From Nymphaea colorata (Eukaryota; Streptophyta; Magnoliopsida; Nymphaeales; Nymphaeaceae), in assembly GCF_008831285.2 (NCBI RefSeq), contig NC_045141.1:27207315-27271314 (forward strand): DNA of 64,000 bases, given 5' to 3'. The first letter of the stretch is position 1. Each line of letters opens with the position of its first letter. This document shows positions 12,781 to 31,089 of this stretch, one piece after another. The notes below the pieces were generated by a model that worked only from the letters and a program-made list of their open reading frames with translations, ran no database searches and had not been told where the DNA came from. The position numbers and the translations under genes were made by a program.

Positions 12781-13669
12781 TGAAAAAAAATTATGGGAGA
12801 AAATAATAAATGTGTACATGCAAAATTTTAGGAAAGTGAGATTTGTGTCCAAGTTTTTGCAATCCTTTGTTTTCTCATCTGAAAAATGGAATGCCTAAAT
12901 TGGCCACAAAAGGAAATTTTAGCATGCAGGTTGGAGTTGATGCTTCATTGGAGATGGTTTGTTTGATTATGTGCATGTGACAATGTTAGTAATCAATGGT
13001 TAAGCATGTTGATGGTATTCAGGATAGTTTTTCTTAATCTTTACAAATGTGACCTATATATGATAATATGATTTTGGATTGATCCATGGGTCTTTTTAAC
13101 GCGATGATCGTCTCATATGCTGCTTTATCAAGAATTACTTGGAAACATGAGTTTCAAATCATTGATACAATAAGTATCTAAAAAATGATATTTTGGTCAG
13201 TGAAGAAGTTTAATCAACTTATTTAATAAAATTAAGTAACAAAATCCATAATGTGGAAACCACAAAATGGCATATAAGTAACACTTGTGCTTACCCTCAA
13301 GAAGTTTCTAATTAGATTTATGAGATGAACAGGCAAAATGTCATTGAAGTTTGAACATAAATAGTAATAAAATTTTCACATCTACTAATCTTCCTGCTGT
13401 ATAATATTTAAGATAAACTAATTTGAGTCTACTGATCTAACCTGCTTGGTTTGAATAAGACATCTTTTATCTAATTCCTGTGTGGGAATGCATGGTTGCA
13501 TACTCATGTATACAGAGGCAGGAGAATATGCCTGCATGCATGTACCACTACTAGCCTCTCGGTCCTTTGTGTGTTGAAGATTTCATACTTGTGAATCTGC
13601 ATAAACATAAAATTATCATTCGGTGTTTAGCTAATTATGTTGTCCTTATTCGATTTTCACTTTTTAGTT

Positions 13670-19741
<6,072 letters not shown>

Positions 19742-20900
19742 CCTACCTCTCTCTCTCCCCCCTGTATAACCATGATTTGTGACCTGAGTCTTGAGTTTTT
19801 TTAGATGTAGCACATGTAACTCTTCATAAGCGGCAATTGACGTGACCCAAATGTACAGAACTACAAGCACTGAGAAAATTTGAGAAAAATCAATGGAATT
19901 CATTGTTAGCATGCATCGTCAAACATGCATTTCTCGTGTTTGAGAAACCTTCTTTCTTCAACGGCATGCCATTTATAGCTTTCCAGAACAACGGTGTTGC
20001 TATTCTTTTTCATCCCAACAGCATGATGAGCCCGCTATTCCAAGTGCTGCTTGGTGAACTGAAAAGCTTACTCCCTTGCATGAAAATTATCCGCGACACT
20101 TCAAGTATGTATGACTGCAGTTCTTGTTATAATTTGACAAGAAAACTAGACTTGTAATTTTTTGTAACATTACAAAATTAGAGAGAACGAGTGTGGTTCA
20201 AAAGATCTGATAAGATAGGCAATTCTGACATTGTGAGCTGGCCACGGTATTGAATCCTTTGAATAATCATCGTGAACCCTTAGTGCAGCACTGCTGAAAC
20301 CGTACAAGTCCTTCGTGATTTTAGGTATACACTTTTACGGTTTTACACAAAACACTAACAGGGATATTTTTTGGATTGGCAAGTGTGTATTCCAAAACAC
20401 TCCCTACTCTCTAAAGAACTCAATAAAACAGGAAGAGAGAAGCTTAGTGGAGAGGTTCACTTCATAACAAAGTTCAGTTGCGCAGAAAACAGCAGTGAAG
20501 GATCATCCTTTCTCTTAGGAGTTCCCCTGGTGACACGGTGTCAAGTACAAATTCAAAGTTCATTCTTTTCGTGGGGAATTCCTCTAATAGCAGGGTATTC
20601 TAGATGCAAATTTCCCAGTCAAGACTTGGATGTCAGAAACCATCAAGAGGCTTGAAAGTTTGAAACTGCATGGGAACCTTGATCTGAAGAAACTGTTCTT
20701 TCTACCATACCTGCTACAAGTATTCTTGCATCTCAAGAAATGGTTATCGAATGAATCCTATTATTGCTCTGATATAAACACATTTAGCAGTTTGAACATG
20801 ATGACATTTATTTTTCTCCCTTGGATGACATGGAGCTAACAATAATACAACAAATAAGAACACATGAATATAAATGAAAGAAACAAATATAACAAAAACT
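19742..20900. other. Intergenic spacer between convergent genes (3' regions)
   Basis: This 1.16-kb stretch separates the stop codons of the demethylase (+) and the isomerase (-), so it must hold both 3' untranslated regions and terminators. Short open frames (for example 19903-20157 and 20371-20655) show no domain and are probably chance. No clear canonical polyadenylation pair could be assigned. Confidence 0.5.
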
Positions 20901-23900
20901 TCAAAGCCCTGCGGACACCAGGCCATGCAAGGTCACTATTCCGATCACTACATTCTGATCATTCAGAACCGGCAAAAATTGCACCGGTGAAGGTGGGGAT
21001 TCCATCTTCTTCATCGCATCAACTGCCATAGCTTCTGGACCTATTGTTCTTGGGTTCCTAAAAAAAGTTACATTAACACAACTAAGCATCCGTGTGCATA
21101 GAGCCTTTGACTGAAAAGATAGAAAGTGAGTCATATGCAACCGTACCTGTTACAGACATCTCCTACACGGAGTTTGAAGATTGCTTCACCATTAGATTTT
21201 AGAGTCCGACGCAGGTCACCGTCAGTGAATGTTCCAATCAAATGATACTCCTTATCGATAACAAGCAAACACCCACAACCTTTGCTCGTAAGCTCAACAA
21301 GCTGATCCATGATCAAGCCGCCTTCTTGACAGATGGGAAGCTCCTCTTGTTTCTTCATCAGATCTTTAACCTGCAAAGAGGTCCAGTTTATGGTCGTCAT
21401 TTTGGCACAGTTAAGAAATCAGAGCTACTATTGATTGCACACACTTGACAATATGAGCACCCAACCAAGCAATTAGTTATTGATTTCAATTAATTTTCGA
21501 TGTCCTATTAATGTGATTGTATGTATATAGGTATGGAGCACACATGTGAGACTTATCCCTAAGGTATGGAGCACACATAAGCATCCCTAAACCTGATAAC
21601 CACGTGTATCTTCAGTTCCAGTAATGAAACTTTCATTTAATATAAAGCAGCAGATAGAGCAGCTTGTATTACGTATCCAGATTGCATATCCAAAACTAGG
21701 GCTACCAGACAACTTGGACTCAAATTTCTAAAGGAGTATGAGCAAAAAAAAAAAAGGGATCACAAAACAATGAGTACGCCGCGTCTTACATCCACAAAAA
21801 CTGCAGATCACAAGACAATGAACAACAAAAGAAAAAGAAGCCCTGCCCTTATGGAAAAACGAAATGTAAAAATTAAAACACCAAGAATGTGAACCCTGGA
21901 GAAAGTCTAAACTGAACTTGATCCGTGCAATTGACCAACCAGACCAGTGGTGGAGCTAACATGTATAAAGAAGTAGGAGGATTTTTCTTTTCCATTTTAT
22001 GGCCATGCCTCTCTCTCTCTCTCTTTTAGTCCAATATTAAGTAGATATCGTACGAGAGTGAAAAGGAATTCCAGAACTAATATAAGATTGGGCTCCTAGT
22101 AAAGCATAGTAATAATTGCATAGAGAACGCCTTAGGTATTTATTCATATATTATTAAAAATAGTTACCCCATAACTATAATAAAGAAGTATCTAAGTATT
22201 TTTTTTATATATAAATAGATTCAAACTGCAAAACAAAAGAAAAATATGCAGCTAGGCGTTAAATGTTTTTTTTTAATGGTACAGTTTTTTTTTCCTTAAA
22301 AATATTTCCATGCTTTGAACTTTTGAAGTGGGAATTTTCCTCTTTAAGCGCAACAGAGGAGAAATTAGAAAAGTCAGGTGTAGCTCTTCAATAAAATGAG
22401 GGGCACCCAGCCTGAGATTCCTACTTTTCCAATTTATCCTGAGCCAGATGTGGCTCGACCACTGAATTTCAGGTGAACAGAAAAGGGAGAAGTGCATTTA
22501 AAAACCTATCTATGCAGTGACAACACAAATACAGTGTCCCAATCTTGATCCCTTTCTCGACCCACAGTAGCAGAGTCTTTCCTAAGAACTAACATATGAA
22601 GACAAGCTAAACATGTATCCGAGAGCATAACATCAAAACGAAAGGTAAAAACTCTAACGGTTCAAGAGACAGAACACAACTAACAATCAAATTGATCGGC
22701 CAAATGACAACGACACACAAAAGGAAAACGTAAATCATAAACCAAAGAGAAAACCAATGACACCAACGTTGCATTTCAAGAATCAAGGAGAAACAAAGAA
22801 CGAAAAATTGAAAACAAGACGATTTCAATATAGGGTGGAAAAATCCACCCAATAGAAAAGAACCATCAATTGAAATTCTAGACGTTAAAGATCAAAGAGA
22901 CACCTTCACAAATGAAGCTTAAAATAGAGAAACAAGATCCACAACCAGAAAATATCATCCAGGTCAATTTCCGATCGGCCAAATAGGGCAGAAAAAGGAA
23001 ACATGCCTTCACAGATCAAACGAATTATGCGACATTGCATTCAAAGAACCAAGGAAAAGTGATCTATCTGAAACACAACCAGAAAATATCATCCAGGTCA
23101 ATTTCCGATCGGCCAAATAGGGCAGAAAAAGGAAACATGCCTTCACAGATCAAACGAATTATGCGACATTGAATTCAAAGAACCAAGGAGAAGTGATCTA
23201 TCTGAAAATAAAATATAAGTACGATTCACAAAAGAAGCGGAAAATTATAGAGAAGAAAGAAAATTATAGAGAAGAAAGAGACCCCCAAAATCACATCACC
23301 CAAAGTTTAAGATAAAAAAGATATCACCGTTCGCAGATCTTATGGGAAACCACCATGAAGAAACGACCAAGAAAATCGCATCTCTCTAAATTAAAAAAAA
23401 AAAAAAAACCATTCACAAAACAAGTGGACAACCACCGCAAAGAAACGATTGAATCTCTCCACATTAGGGAACAAAGAAATGACCACGAGTCACAAATCAA
23501 AATGGAAAACCGCCACTGAGAAATAGATCCCCAGAATTGAATATCGTTACATTGATCACAGAAACACTTAGAAAACTGACCTTAAAGATGAGACTCTTCC
23601 CGATCCGTCCCGCCGGGTGGTTGGCCGCATACTCCTCCTTCGTGAGGTTTCTAGCGCTCATAAGCGCGATAGCCACCGTGTCGCCGAACACCATCTGGAT
23701 TGCCGTAGAAGTGACCGGAGCCAGGTCGAAAGGGCAGAGCTCCCTCTCCAGTGGGAGGTAGACGCTGAGATCGCAGGCGCCGGAGAGGAGGCTGGTCTTT
23801 GAGGAGGTGACGGCCACGAGGAAGGCTCCCCTGGCCCTGGCACAAGGGATCAACCGTAGCAGCTCGTCGGTATTGCCGCTCTTGCTGAAAAGCACCAGTA

Positions 23901-24249
23901 GGTCGTCGGAGCCAAGGATGCCGATGTCACCATGGAGAGCATCGGTTGGGGAGAGGAAGCCGGAGCGGATGCCGAGGGAGACGAGGGTCTGGGAGATCTT
24001 CTGGGCAACGAAGCCAGATTTGCCGACGCCGGTGAAGAAGATGGTACCTTTGGCATCGAGGAGGGTGCGGGTGAAGAGGTGGGTCTGAGAGAGGTCGAGG
24101 TTCTGGAAGAAGTAATCGAGATAGCGCTTCTGGGTCTGGAAAAGATCGCGGAGGCTGAGAGTGAGGGCGTCAGCGGCAGCCCCTTCCTTCTCCATTTGCG
24201 AGGCCTTCCCATTGCCGTTGGGAAGGTCGGAAGGAGCGAGGGAGCCCAT
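20901..24249 (-). CDS. SETH3: Arabinose-5-phosphate isomerase (SIS + tandem CBS domains)
   Basis: Interconverts D-ribulose 5-phosphate and D-arabinose 5-phosphate, feeding KDO synthesis for rhamnogalacturonan II in the plant cell wall. Three coding exons, 24249-23581, 21370-21147 and 21057-20901, join in frame (the Arg codon is split between exons 2 and 3) to give 349 aa, the usual length for the KpsF/KdsD family. Exon 1 carries the whole sugar-isomerase (SIS) domain: [11 protein letters not shown] near 75-85, [11 protein letters not shown] near 120-130, and [10 protein letters not shown] near its end, with HGDIG between. Exons 2 and 3 encode the two CBS domains (VKDLM...[12 protein letters not shown], then [18 protein letters not shown]). 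Intron 1 is unusually long (2.2 kb) and contains a 134-bp tandem duplication. Exon 1 is clearly more GC-rich than its surroundings. The assignment to the family of Arabidopsis SETH3 is firm; exact orthology is inferred. Confidence 0.95.
22941..23207. repeat. Two-copy 134-bp tandem duplication inside the isomerase intron 1
   Basis: The segment starting acaaccagaaaatatcatcc at 22941 repeats at 23075 with almost no differences across 134 bp (cattgcattc versus cattgaattc, aaggaaaagt versus aaggagaagt). A weaker related stretch lies upstream (atcggccaaatgac near 22695). The near-identity implies a recent local duplication. It is non-coding. Confidence 0.9.
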
Positions 24250-26975
24250 TGTCGGCTCACAGGGCCACGGGGTAATTGAGAGAAAGACAGAGAGAGAGAG
24301 AGAGGTGTCGGTGGCGGTCTATTGGATGCACGAGGGACGATGAAGGCAGCGTCTTCCTTCCTTCTCTCTTTAGCTTCTCTTTCGTTTCGTAGCCAAATTA
24401 CCTCGAGTTAACAGACGTTGGGATTTCAAAACCTGAGAACTAAGGCAATTTTTTTGATTTTCTGTCAGCAGCCCTAATTGTTTGCAATATTCTCAAGTTC
24501 TGACATTCAATTTTTAGTATTCTTGTATAGACGACGGTTTTGTTATCAATTTTCAAACAGCAGTGGCAGAGGCATCCTCTTCCTGTGCTACAGTAAAGCT
24601 AGATTCCGGAGGTTTTGGATTAAACGTTGAACGTGTGGATGTTAAAGGTCTGAGTTGAGTTATTTTAGTCTGATAAACTATGAATTTTTGGTGTAGATTT
24701 TTTGTTTCATTAACGAAGTTATGCCACATTAACTTCATAAGCTTATGATCGTTTTAACATCATATGGGTTTCGTCAGATGCCTGTAAAGTGCAGAAATGA
24801 ACTGTTACTGTTTTATGAGTGCCCACCAGACTTTGTTTAAAAAAAATTGGGGCTGCACGTTTTCCATATTTGCAAAAAAAAAAACATATAAAAAATAATT
24901 TTATGGAAACTTGAAAGTGAGAGGGAGTATGCTATCATTTGAGAGCTGCTGGTACAGATGCATCCGCCTGTATTAGAAAAAGGAAAACGCGAGACACGTA
25001 AAGAAATTTGTGGCAGAAAACCGGCCGTTTATTCAAGTCATGAAGTAGGAACGGTAATTGGAACTGGGAATGTGTGGGTGATTTTCTTCTTTTATAAAAA
25101 AAAAAGACTTCTAATAAACAAATGAAACAATTTTAAAAACTTCAAAGGTATCCTCCCCGATTGTATGGTCGAGAAACCAACAAAAGTGTTCATGGCTTAC
25201 TCTTTCTTTGACAGCTAGCTTAATTTTTCTTGACTCATTCCTGCAGCAAATGGAAGCTAAATTTTATGTTATTTCTTGATGCTTTTGGAGTTTCAAGTAC
25301 TCCTTTTTTGAGTTTGAAAGTCTCAAGACAACTGACACTTCAACAAGAAGTTGATCAGGCAAAAATCTTTTTTCTCGACATGGTGGTATGCAAGAGGGGA
25401 GAGTTAAGCCTCTTCTCCTAAGATTTAGTGCTGCTTAATTTTGGATAGTGGTACAACACATCCTTTAACTTGAATGTACCATTTGCAATTTAATGAAGTA
25501 GCACTCATATTGACAACACGCCGTTTTTACTCGTAAGACAACCAACTATATCTTGGAACAAAATTTCACCGTAAACTTACAATTACAAAGAATTGACATG
25601 ACATCTCTTCAAGTAAAGACCAGATCAATGAGATTTTAGATTTTCACCACTGTAGTTTATCTTTACTCACGACACTATATGACATGTTATATTTAACGTA
25701 AAGGCCACTGGAGAACGAGCGACCAGTCAGATTCCTACAACATGAAATATTAAGGGAATGGTTGTCAGGGACGCGAGATTGAAGGATCTAAGTTAATGCG
25801 GTGAGAAGGGTCCCACAACGTGGTCCATACTGAAGGTAATCAAATAAGTGATACACACTTCATCTTGTCATGTTGTCCATTGTGGTTCAGACTTCAAGGT
25901 CATGAACTCCTCGCGATGGAAAAACAGCAACAAAGATACAGTTAAAAATGAAGTAGAAGTTGAAGGCATAAACAAGCAAACATGTTATACAAGCCAAAAA
26001 ACATAAGAATAGATCATACTAAACATTGAGAACTTATGAAAGCATACCGATGTTCATCACATAAGTGAAGGATGACCCAGTGGATTTTCCAGAGGCTGCA
26101 AGGGTTTAACACGAAATATTTTAAGACGGGGTAGAAGAAACCACACTATGGAATTTTTCCTAACTCTTATGCCTTGGGGACTACAACCCTATTTATAGAC
26201 TTATTAGGGTCCAAATGATGGTTTTGCCCATCATAAACCAGATATAGATCCTCTTTGATTTCTATACAAATAATCTATACCAGATAAGATGATATAGACC
26301 TGAACTTATTAGATCACCCTAAGTTGTTTCTATCTACACATGTAGCCTGTAATGTACGACTATCAACGCATACATATAAGCTCAACATATAGATTTCTTA
26401 CCAAAGTAAAAGTGGCAAGGAGAACCCAGAGCATCCTGCTGTTTAGGATAAGCTGCCGTGACCGGCAGAGAGCCCACTAAACTGGAAGATGCATTAACCC
26501 ACTAAATAGACACAGAACTTTACTTTGACAGAAAGAAACAGAGACCGTAAAAGAGAGACGGAAAGAAATTTTCATTGAAAATTTCTAGTCTTGAACAGGA
26601 AGGCCTCATGGCTTTGAATGTTTTAATAGAGGCCAGACCTGGTTTATTAAGCGGAGGCGTTAAATTAAAATATATGGCTTCCGAACGTATAAAACGTTTA
26701 CAAATATTTGCACAATTTGCAAAGTTATTGCCATTTTCTTTTTTTCTTTGAAAAAAAAAAGTACTGTTGTCTCACCTTTTTCTCAGTTTTCTACTTGAAG
26801 TTGAGGCTAGGCGGCCACAAAGAAAGCCTACAAGTGAGCTTTGCGGAGCAACCTAAATACACAACCGTTTGCTTCCGACTCTTCCAATTTCCCTCCCTCT
26901 TGGCCCGAGTCAGATTTTGGGACGGCTATATTTCCGTTGGTTCCGGATAAAATTTTCCGAAAAAAAAAGGTTGGA
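24250..26975. other. Intergenic region: isomerase promoter side and PPR upstream region
   Basis: The divergent spacer between the isomerase ATG (24249, -) and the PPR leader. The first 120 bp include a (GA)n tract at 24284-24304 in the probable isomerase 5' untranslated region. The rest is AT-rich with no supported gene. An LTR-like patch lies at about 26.1-26.42 kb. The open frame at 25230-25421 has no domain. Confidence 0.5.
26100..26420 (-). mobile_element. Possible antisense LTR fragment
   Basis: On the minus strand this reads as a plant LTR promoter would: ctataaatagggttgtag near 26200-26180 followed by leader-like sequence. No second LTR, PBS or target duplication was found. It could equally be an unrelated TATA-bearing remnant. 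Confidence 0.2.
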
Positions 26976-28389
26976 CCGCTCTCTCTCCCTCTCCCCGTCT
27001 TCGTCTGTCTGCTGTTCTTCCACTTCTTCCACCTTCGCAGCGCCTCAGCAGCGGCTTGTCTTGGGCATCTCCTCACCAGCTCAGTGTCTTAGCAGCGGTG
27101 AAAGGTAACTCTCTCTCTCCGCCCCGCCATTTTTCTTCAGCGAGCACTCTGCGCCTTATTTTTCCAACAATGGAAATAGAGGGTTCAGAGTCATCTCCCT
27201 TTTCGCTACCGGGAAGTCACAGTTCTACCAGTATTCCTACTACTGTTCATAACTCTGGGTCTCCTCCTTTAATATCGAATTGTTCTTTTTTCTTCCATAT
27301 CATTTGTTTCTCTTATCTCTTTGATGCAAAAAATTGGAATGAGGACAAAGTGCACATTTCTCTTTCTATAAGTTTGTTTCTTCCTTTTTTGGGATTCGGA
27401 TTTTCAAATTGGGAGGAACAGACACCCAGAAGAATAAGCTTCTATTGTTTATCTCCCCTGTTTTCCCTTTTTCTTGTGTGGTGGTTGAAGTTGTTTCTGC
27501 AAAACCTTTTCTAATGCAATGTTAAAGCAATCTGCTGAATTTCGTGTCATATTATGGACTTACCATCGCATTTTCTCCTGATCAATACTGCAGATGTGTG
27601 TGATTTTCAAACTAGAAAGATGGCATGGCCGTGCCTTCCCTGTAACGAGTCAATTGGAAAAATAAATCGTGGTACTTGGGAATTCTTTGCCGTAGTTCGA
27701 AGTTCATCTTGCCACAATTGCTTACTTTTTAGTCTAATAATTGAATCGATTAAGTTTCATAAGTATTATTTTTTAAGCCACCTTAGATTTTTTAACATCA
27801 TTGGCTCCCATAAAACTTTATAAGCTAGTTAGGAGACATAAACTCCTATTGTGATGCAACCAACTAGTCGTGGAACTCCTTTATGGAAGCCAGGTGCTTT
27901 CTTTCTTAATGAAATGTGCATATTTGAAGGTTTCAATGGATCATATATTTTGTTATTAGTACATTTGCATTTTCATTGACGTTGCTTCTTGCAAATTATA
28001 TGCTGTTATAATGTTAAGATGGATTAGTATGCTGTTATAATGCTTTCATTGATTTTTCATGTTCATTGACGTTCGCTGTTGGAAAGTGTAAATGGTGCAT
28101 ACTGATTATTTACGGCCACCGATGGACAATTTTTTTTTTCCCCAGAAAAACTGGTCAGGTCCAACAAACAGGGGAAAGATATTCTGGAATTTTTCTTCCA
28201 GTCTATCAAACATGCCTTGGATTTGGAGGACGTCTAATTTTTCCTGCTGTACCCTCTGCCAGGATTCCTTTCGTAGAATTCTTTTACAGGAAGAGGTGGC
28301 TTATCCAAGCAGCTGGACCAGGATCATAGCCACGAACCATTATCCACCTATACAAGATCGTGGAAAAGCCACACCATTGCGACGACGAC
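26976..28389 (+). promoter_or_regulatory. Candidate transcription start region, 5' leader and leader intron of the PPR gene
   Basis: A dense CT-rich stretch (26976-27030), typical of plant 5' leaders, is followed by leader sequence ending in donor AAAG|GTAACT at 27104/27105. A strong T-rich acceptor (ttttttttttccccag) ends at 28145, and 244 bp of leader would then precede the PPR ATG at 28390. This suggests a 1.04-kb intron in the 5' untranslated region. The inference rests on splice consensus only; frames inside the intron (for example 27056-27514) lack coding character. Confidence 0.4.
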
Positions 28390-31089
28390 ATGATGGAGCT
28401 TGTTGCGGCCCCAAAGTGTCTGTTGCTCTCCCCTCCCCTCTACCAACGAGCAGATGACCACCTATTCCCTCGTGCTAAGGTATGCAAATCCGGCAGTCCT
28501 AAATTGATTTCCTCATTTTCTGACATGTGTTCCTTGCATTACATTGCGTGCTATGCATGCCAGAGAGATTTCATGAGTTCTAGATCAAGACTCGTGTGTG
28601 CTGACATTTTCCTGGATGACCCTTGTCCTTCTACTTGCAAAATATGGAGAAAATCTGTTTTCCTTGAGCAATTCACTACTAACTGTGCCATCACTCTGAA
28701 GAATGTAAAATCACTTCGAGCTCGGCGTCTGGGACTGTTTCTTTGTGATTTTGAATGTACAAGACATTGCATGTCTCTAAACGATCACGTGAATGGTGAC
28801 ATAGATTCAAAGTTTATAATGAATTATGGTGGCAATTTCGTGAGTCAAGGAGGCACTAATAGAAAGAGGCATGGTGACTTTCGTGTTTCTGAGACTGCTG
28901 CAGAAATGGACCCATCATCATGGAATCTACTGATAAAAGAATATACAAAGAAGGGACTCCATGAGGATGGTATTCGGGTGTTCATGGAAATGATGGATTT
29001 GGGGGTTTTGCCGGATGAATATACATTGCCTTGTGTGATTCAGGCTTTCACGTGTTGTCAGAACCTGAGACTGGGGCGGCAGATTCATGGTTATGTGTTG
29101 AAAATGGGGGCTGGATGTGACATATTTGTCAACAATTCTCTCCTAGCAATGTACTGCAAATGCAGTTCAATGAAGAATGCATCTAATGTCTTTAAGGGTA
29201 TGCCGAAGCGGGATGTTGTTTCTTTTAACACGTTGATTGCTGGATTTGACGAGTCAGGCAAGCCTTTAGAAGCTCTTGGAATGCTCAATGTGATGTATCT
29301 TGGAGGTGTTAAGCCAAACTTGTTGACGTGCCTTGCTGCTTTATCTGCATGTGCTTCTTATAAATTGTTGATTCATGGACAGGAAATTCATGCATTTGCA
29401 CTTAGAAATGGATTTGTTAACGATGATTTCCTGACAAGTGCAACCATCCATATGTATATGAAATGTGGGAATTGGTGCACTGCAGAGCGTGTCTTCTGTG
29501 CAGATTCTCTGAAGAATGTTGTTTCTTATAACGTAATGATGTCTGGATTTGTAGACAACAGATATGCAATGAAGGCAATGATGCTATTTTTTGAAATGCT
29601 GATGCATGGCATCCAACCTGATTCTGCAACAATGGTTGCTCTAGTAGCATCATGTTCTGAACTGTTGGATCTTGAGCTTGGAAGACAAATTCACAGTCTG
29701 GTTGTGAAGCATGGAATGCATACCTTGAAGGAGATAGAAACTTCCCTCATTGATATGTACTGCAAGTGTGGAAGGGCTGAAATGGGTTTGCATTTGTTTG
29801 AAAAATCTCCTAACAAGAATTTGGTTATGTGGGGTTGCATAATAGAAGGCTGTGCACAAAGTGGTCAGGGATATAAAGCATTAGACCTGCTTAGAAAGCT
29901 GCATCTGAGTGGAGGAAGAGCAGATTTGTTGGCTATTCTCTCTGGACTTCGTGTTTGTTCATCTTTGAAGCACAAGTATTTTGGCATCGAGCTTCATGGA
30001 TTCTCCATCAAAATGGCCTTTGAATCTGATGTTTTTATTGGAGGAGCTCTGACTGATATGTATTCAAAGTGTGGAGACATTGGTGCTGCTTGGAAAGTTT
30101 TTCTTAGGCTTCCCATGAAGGATGTGATATCATGGAATGCCATAATCGCCGGTTCTCTACAAAATGGTGATGCAGAATTGGCGTTGAAATGTTTCTGGGA
30201 TATGCAAGCTGAGAATGTCAGTGCAAACTCTGTAACAATTGCCTGTGTACTTGCTGCCTGTTCTCACTTATCTTTGTTATTCTACTGCCAACAGATCCAT
30301 GGTTATGTACTACGTAACGGACTTGATTCAAATGTTTTGGTTTGTAATTCCTTGATTTCTTCTTTTGCAAGATGTGGTGGAATACAGCACGCGTGGGCTG
30401 TTTTCTGTAACATGTCTAGTAAGGATGACACATCTTGGAATTCAATGTTGTTAGGCTTTGGAATGCATGGTCTTACTGATCGATCACTTGATTTATTTAG
30501 AAAAATGAAAGAATCAGGTGTCAAGCCCAACCACACCACATTTGCAGCCATTCTATCATCATGCAGCCATGCAGGTAGAGTCGAAGAGGGATGGAAGCAC
30601 TTCGAAAGCATGAAAGACTATGGTCTTACCCCTATGGTTGAACATTATACTTGCATGGTTGACCTCCTTGGCCGTGCTGGCTGGCTGAAACAGGCTGTTG
30701 ATTTGATTAGGCAGATGCCTTCTGATCCTGATCCTGTTGTTTGGGGTTCATTGCTTGGGTCTTGCAAAGTCCACCGAGATGATAACTTAGCAAATTATGT
30801 AGCCAATAGACTTTTTGAACTTGACTCTGAAAATGTTGGATATCATGTGTTGCTATCCAATATATATGCTGATTTTGGCAGGTGGGAGGATGTCAATAGC
30901 ATCAGGGCACATGCAAAAGAGGTGGGCCTTAAGAAAAAGCCAGGTTGCAGCTGGATAGAAGTTGGCAATGAGGTTCATGTGTTCACTGCAAAAGATAGGT
31001 CACATTGCCAATTGGAGGAGATATATTCTGTGATTAAGAGCTTAACAGAAAACATGAAGAGTGTAGGATATCTTCCCCAGATGCAGTAA
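28390..31089 (+). CDS. PLS-class pentatricopeptide repeat protein, E/E+ type
   Basis: A predicted organelle RNA-binding protein. PLS-class PPRs with E motifs usually specify C-to-U editing sites in plastid or mitochondrial transcripts. One uninterrupted frame encodes 899 aa from ATG 28390 (the next ATG, 28393, is equally possible). Residues 1 to about 174 lack PPR motifs and are probably targeting and linker sequence. From about 175 on, P, L and S repeats alternate with the hallmarks IHGYVLKMG, NNSLLAMYCKC, RDVVSFNTLIAGF, ISWNAIIAG and VEHYTCMVDLLGRAGW. The C-terminus has the E region (VVWGSLLGSCKVH, YHVLLSNIYA) and E+ region (KKPGCSWIEV, KDRSHCQLEEIY), then stops at GYLPQMQ. No DYW deaminase follows. 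The end may be set by a small frameshift, since another frame continues protein-like past the stop. The target transcript cannot be named from sequence. Confidence 0.93.
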   Translation: MMELVAAPKCLLLSPPLYQRADDHLFPRAKVCKSGSPKLISSFSDMCSLHYIACYACQRDFMSSRSRLVCADIFLDDPCPSTCKIWRKSVFLEQFTTNCAITLKNVKSLRARRLGLFLCDFECTRHCMSLNDHVNGDIDSKFIMNYGGNFVSQGGTNRKRHGDFRVSETAAEMDPSSWNLLIKEYTKKGLHEDGIRVFMEMMDLGVLPDEYTLPCVIQAFTCCQNLRLGRQIHGYVLKMGAGCDIFVNNSLLAMYCKCSSMKNASNVFKGMPKRDVVSFNTLIAGFDESGKPLEALGMLNVMYLGGVKPNLLTCLAALSACASYKLLIHGQEIHAFALRNGFVNDDFLTSATIHMYMKCGNWCTAERVFCADSLKNVVSYNVMMSGFVDNRYAMKAMMLFFEMLMHGIQPDSATMVALVASCSELLDLELGRQIHSLVVKHGMHTLKEIETSLIDMYCKCGRAEMGLHLFEKSPNKNLVMWGCIIEGCAQSGQGYKALDLLRKLHLSGGRADLLAILSGLRVCSSLKHKYFGIELHGFSIKMAFESDVFIGGALTDMYSKCGDIGAAWKVFLRLPMKDVISWNAIIAGSLQNGDAELALKCFWDMQAENVSANSVTIACVLAACSHLSLLFYCQQIHGYVLRNGLDSNVLVCNSLISSFARCGGIQHAWAVFCNMSSKDDTSWNSMLLGFGMHGLTDRSLDLFRKMKESGVKPNHTTFAAILSSCSHAGRVEEGWKHFESMKDYGLTPMVEHYTCMVDLLGRAGWLKQAVDLIRQMPSDPDPVVWGSLLGSCKVHRDDNLANYVANRLFELDSENVGYHVLLSNIYADFGRWEDVNSIRAHAKEVGLKKKPGCSWIEVGNEVHVFTAKDRSHCQLEEIYSVIKSLTENMKSVGYLPQMQ

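Larger units (their letters stand above)
9554..13666 (+). other. Probable long 5' leader intron of the demethylase gene (no coding content)
   Basis: The 4.1-kb interval lies between the candidate leader donor at 9554 and the acceptor at 13666. It holds no convincing coding exon. It contains an LTR-like direct-repeat pair, CA/TA microsatellites near 12010-12060 and 12345, and an LTR-like patch near 12.53-12.78 kb. If the leader donor is wrong, this is simply upstream intergenic DNA. Confidence 0.3.

Noticed and set aside
23807-24343. Several long plus-strand frames over the isomerase exon 1
   Set aside because: Antisense shadows of the GC-rich SIS-domain exon.
27056-27514. 152-codon frame upstream of the PPR gene
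   Set aside because: It crosses the strong leader donor at 27104/27105 and then reads T-rich intron-like sequence; no protein resemblance.
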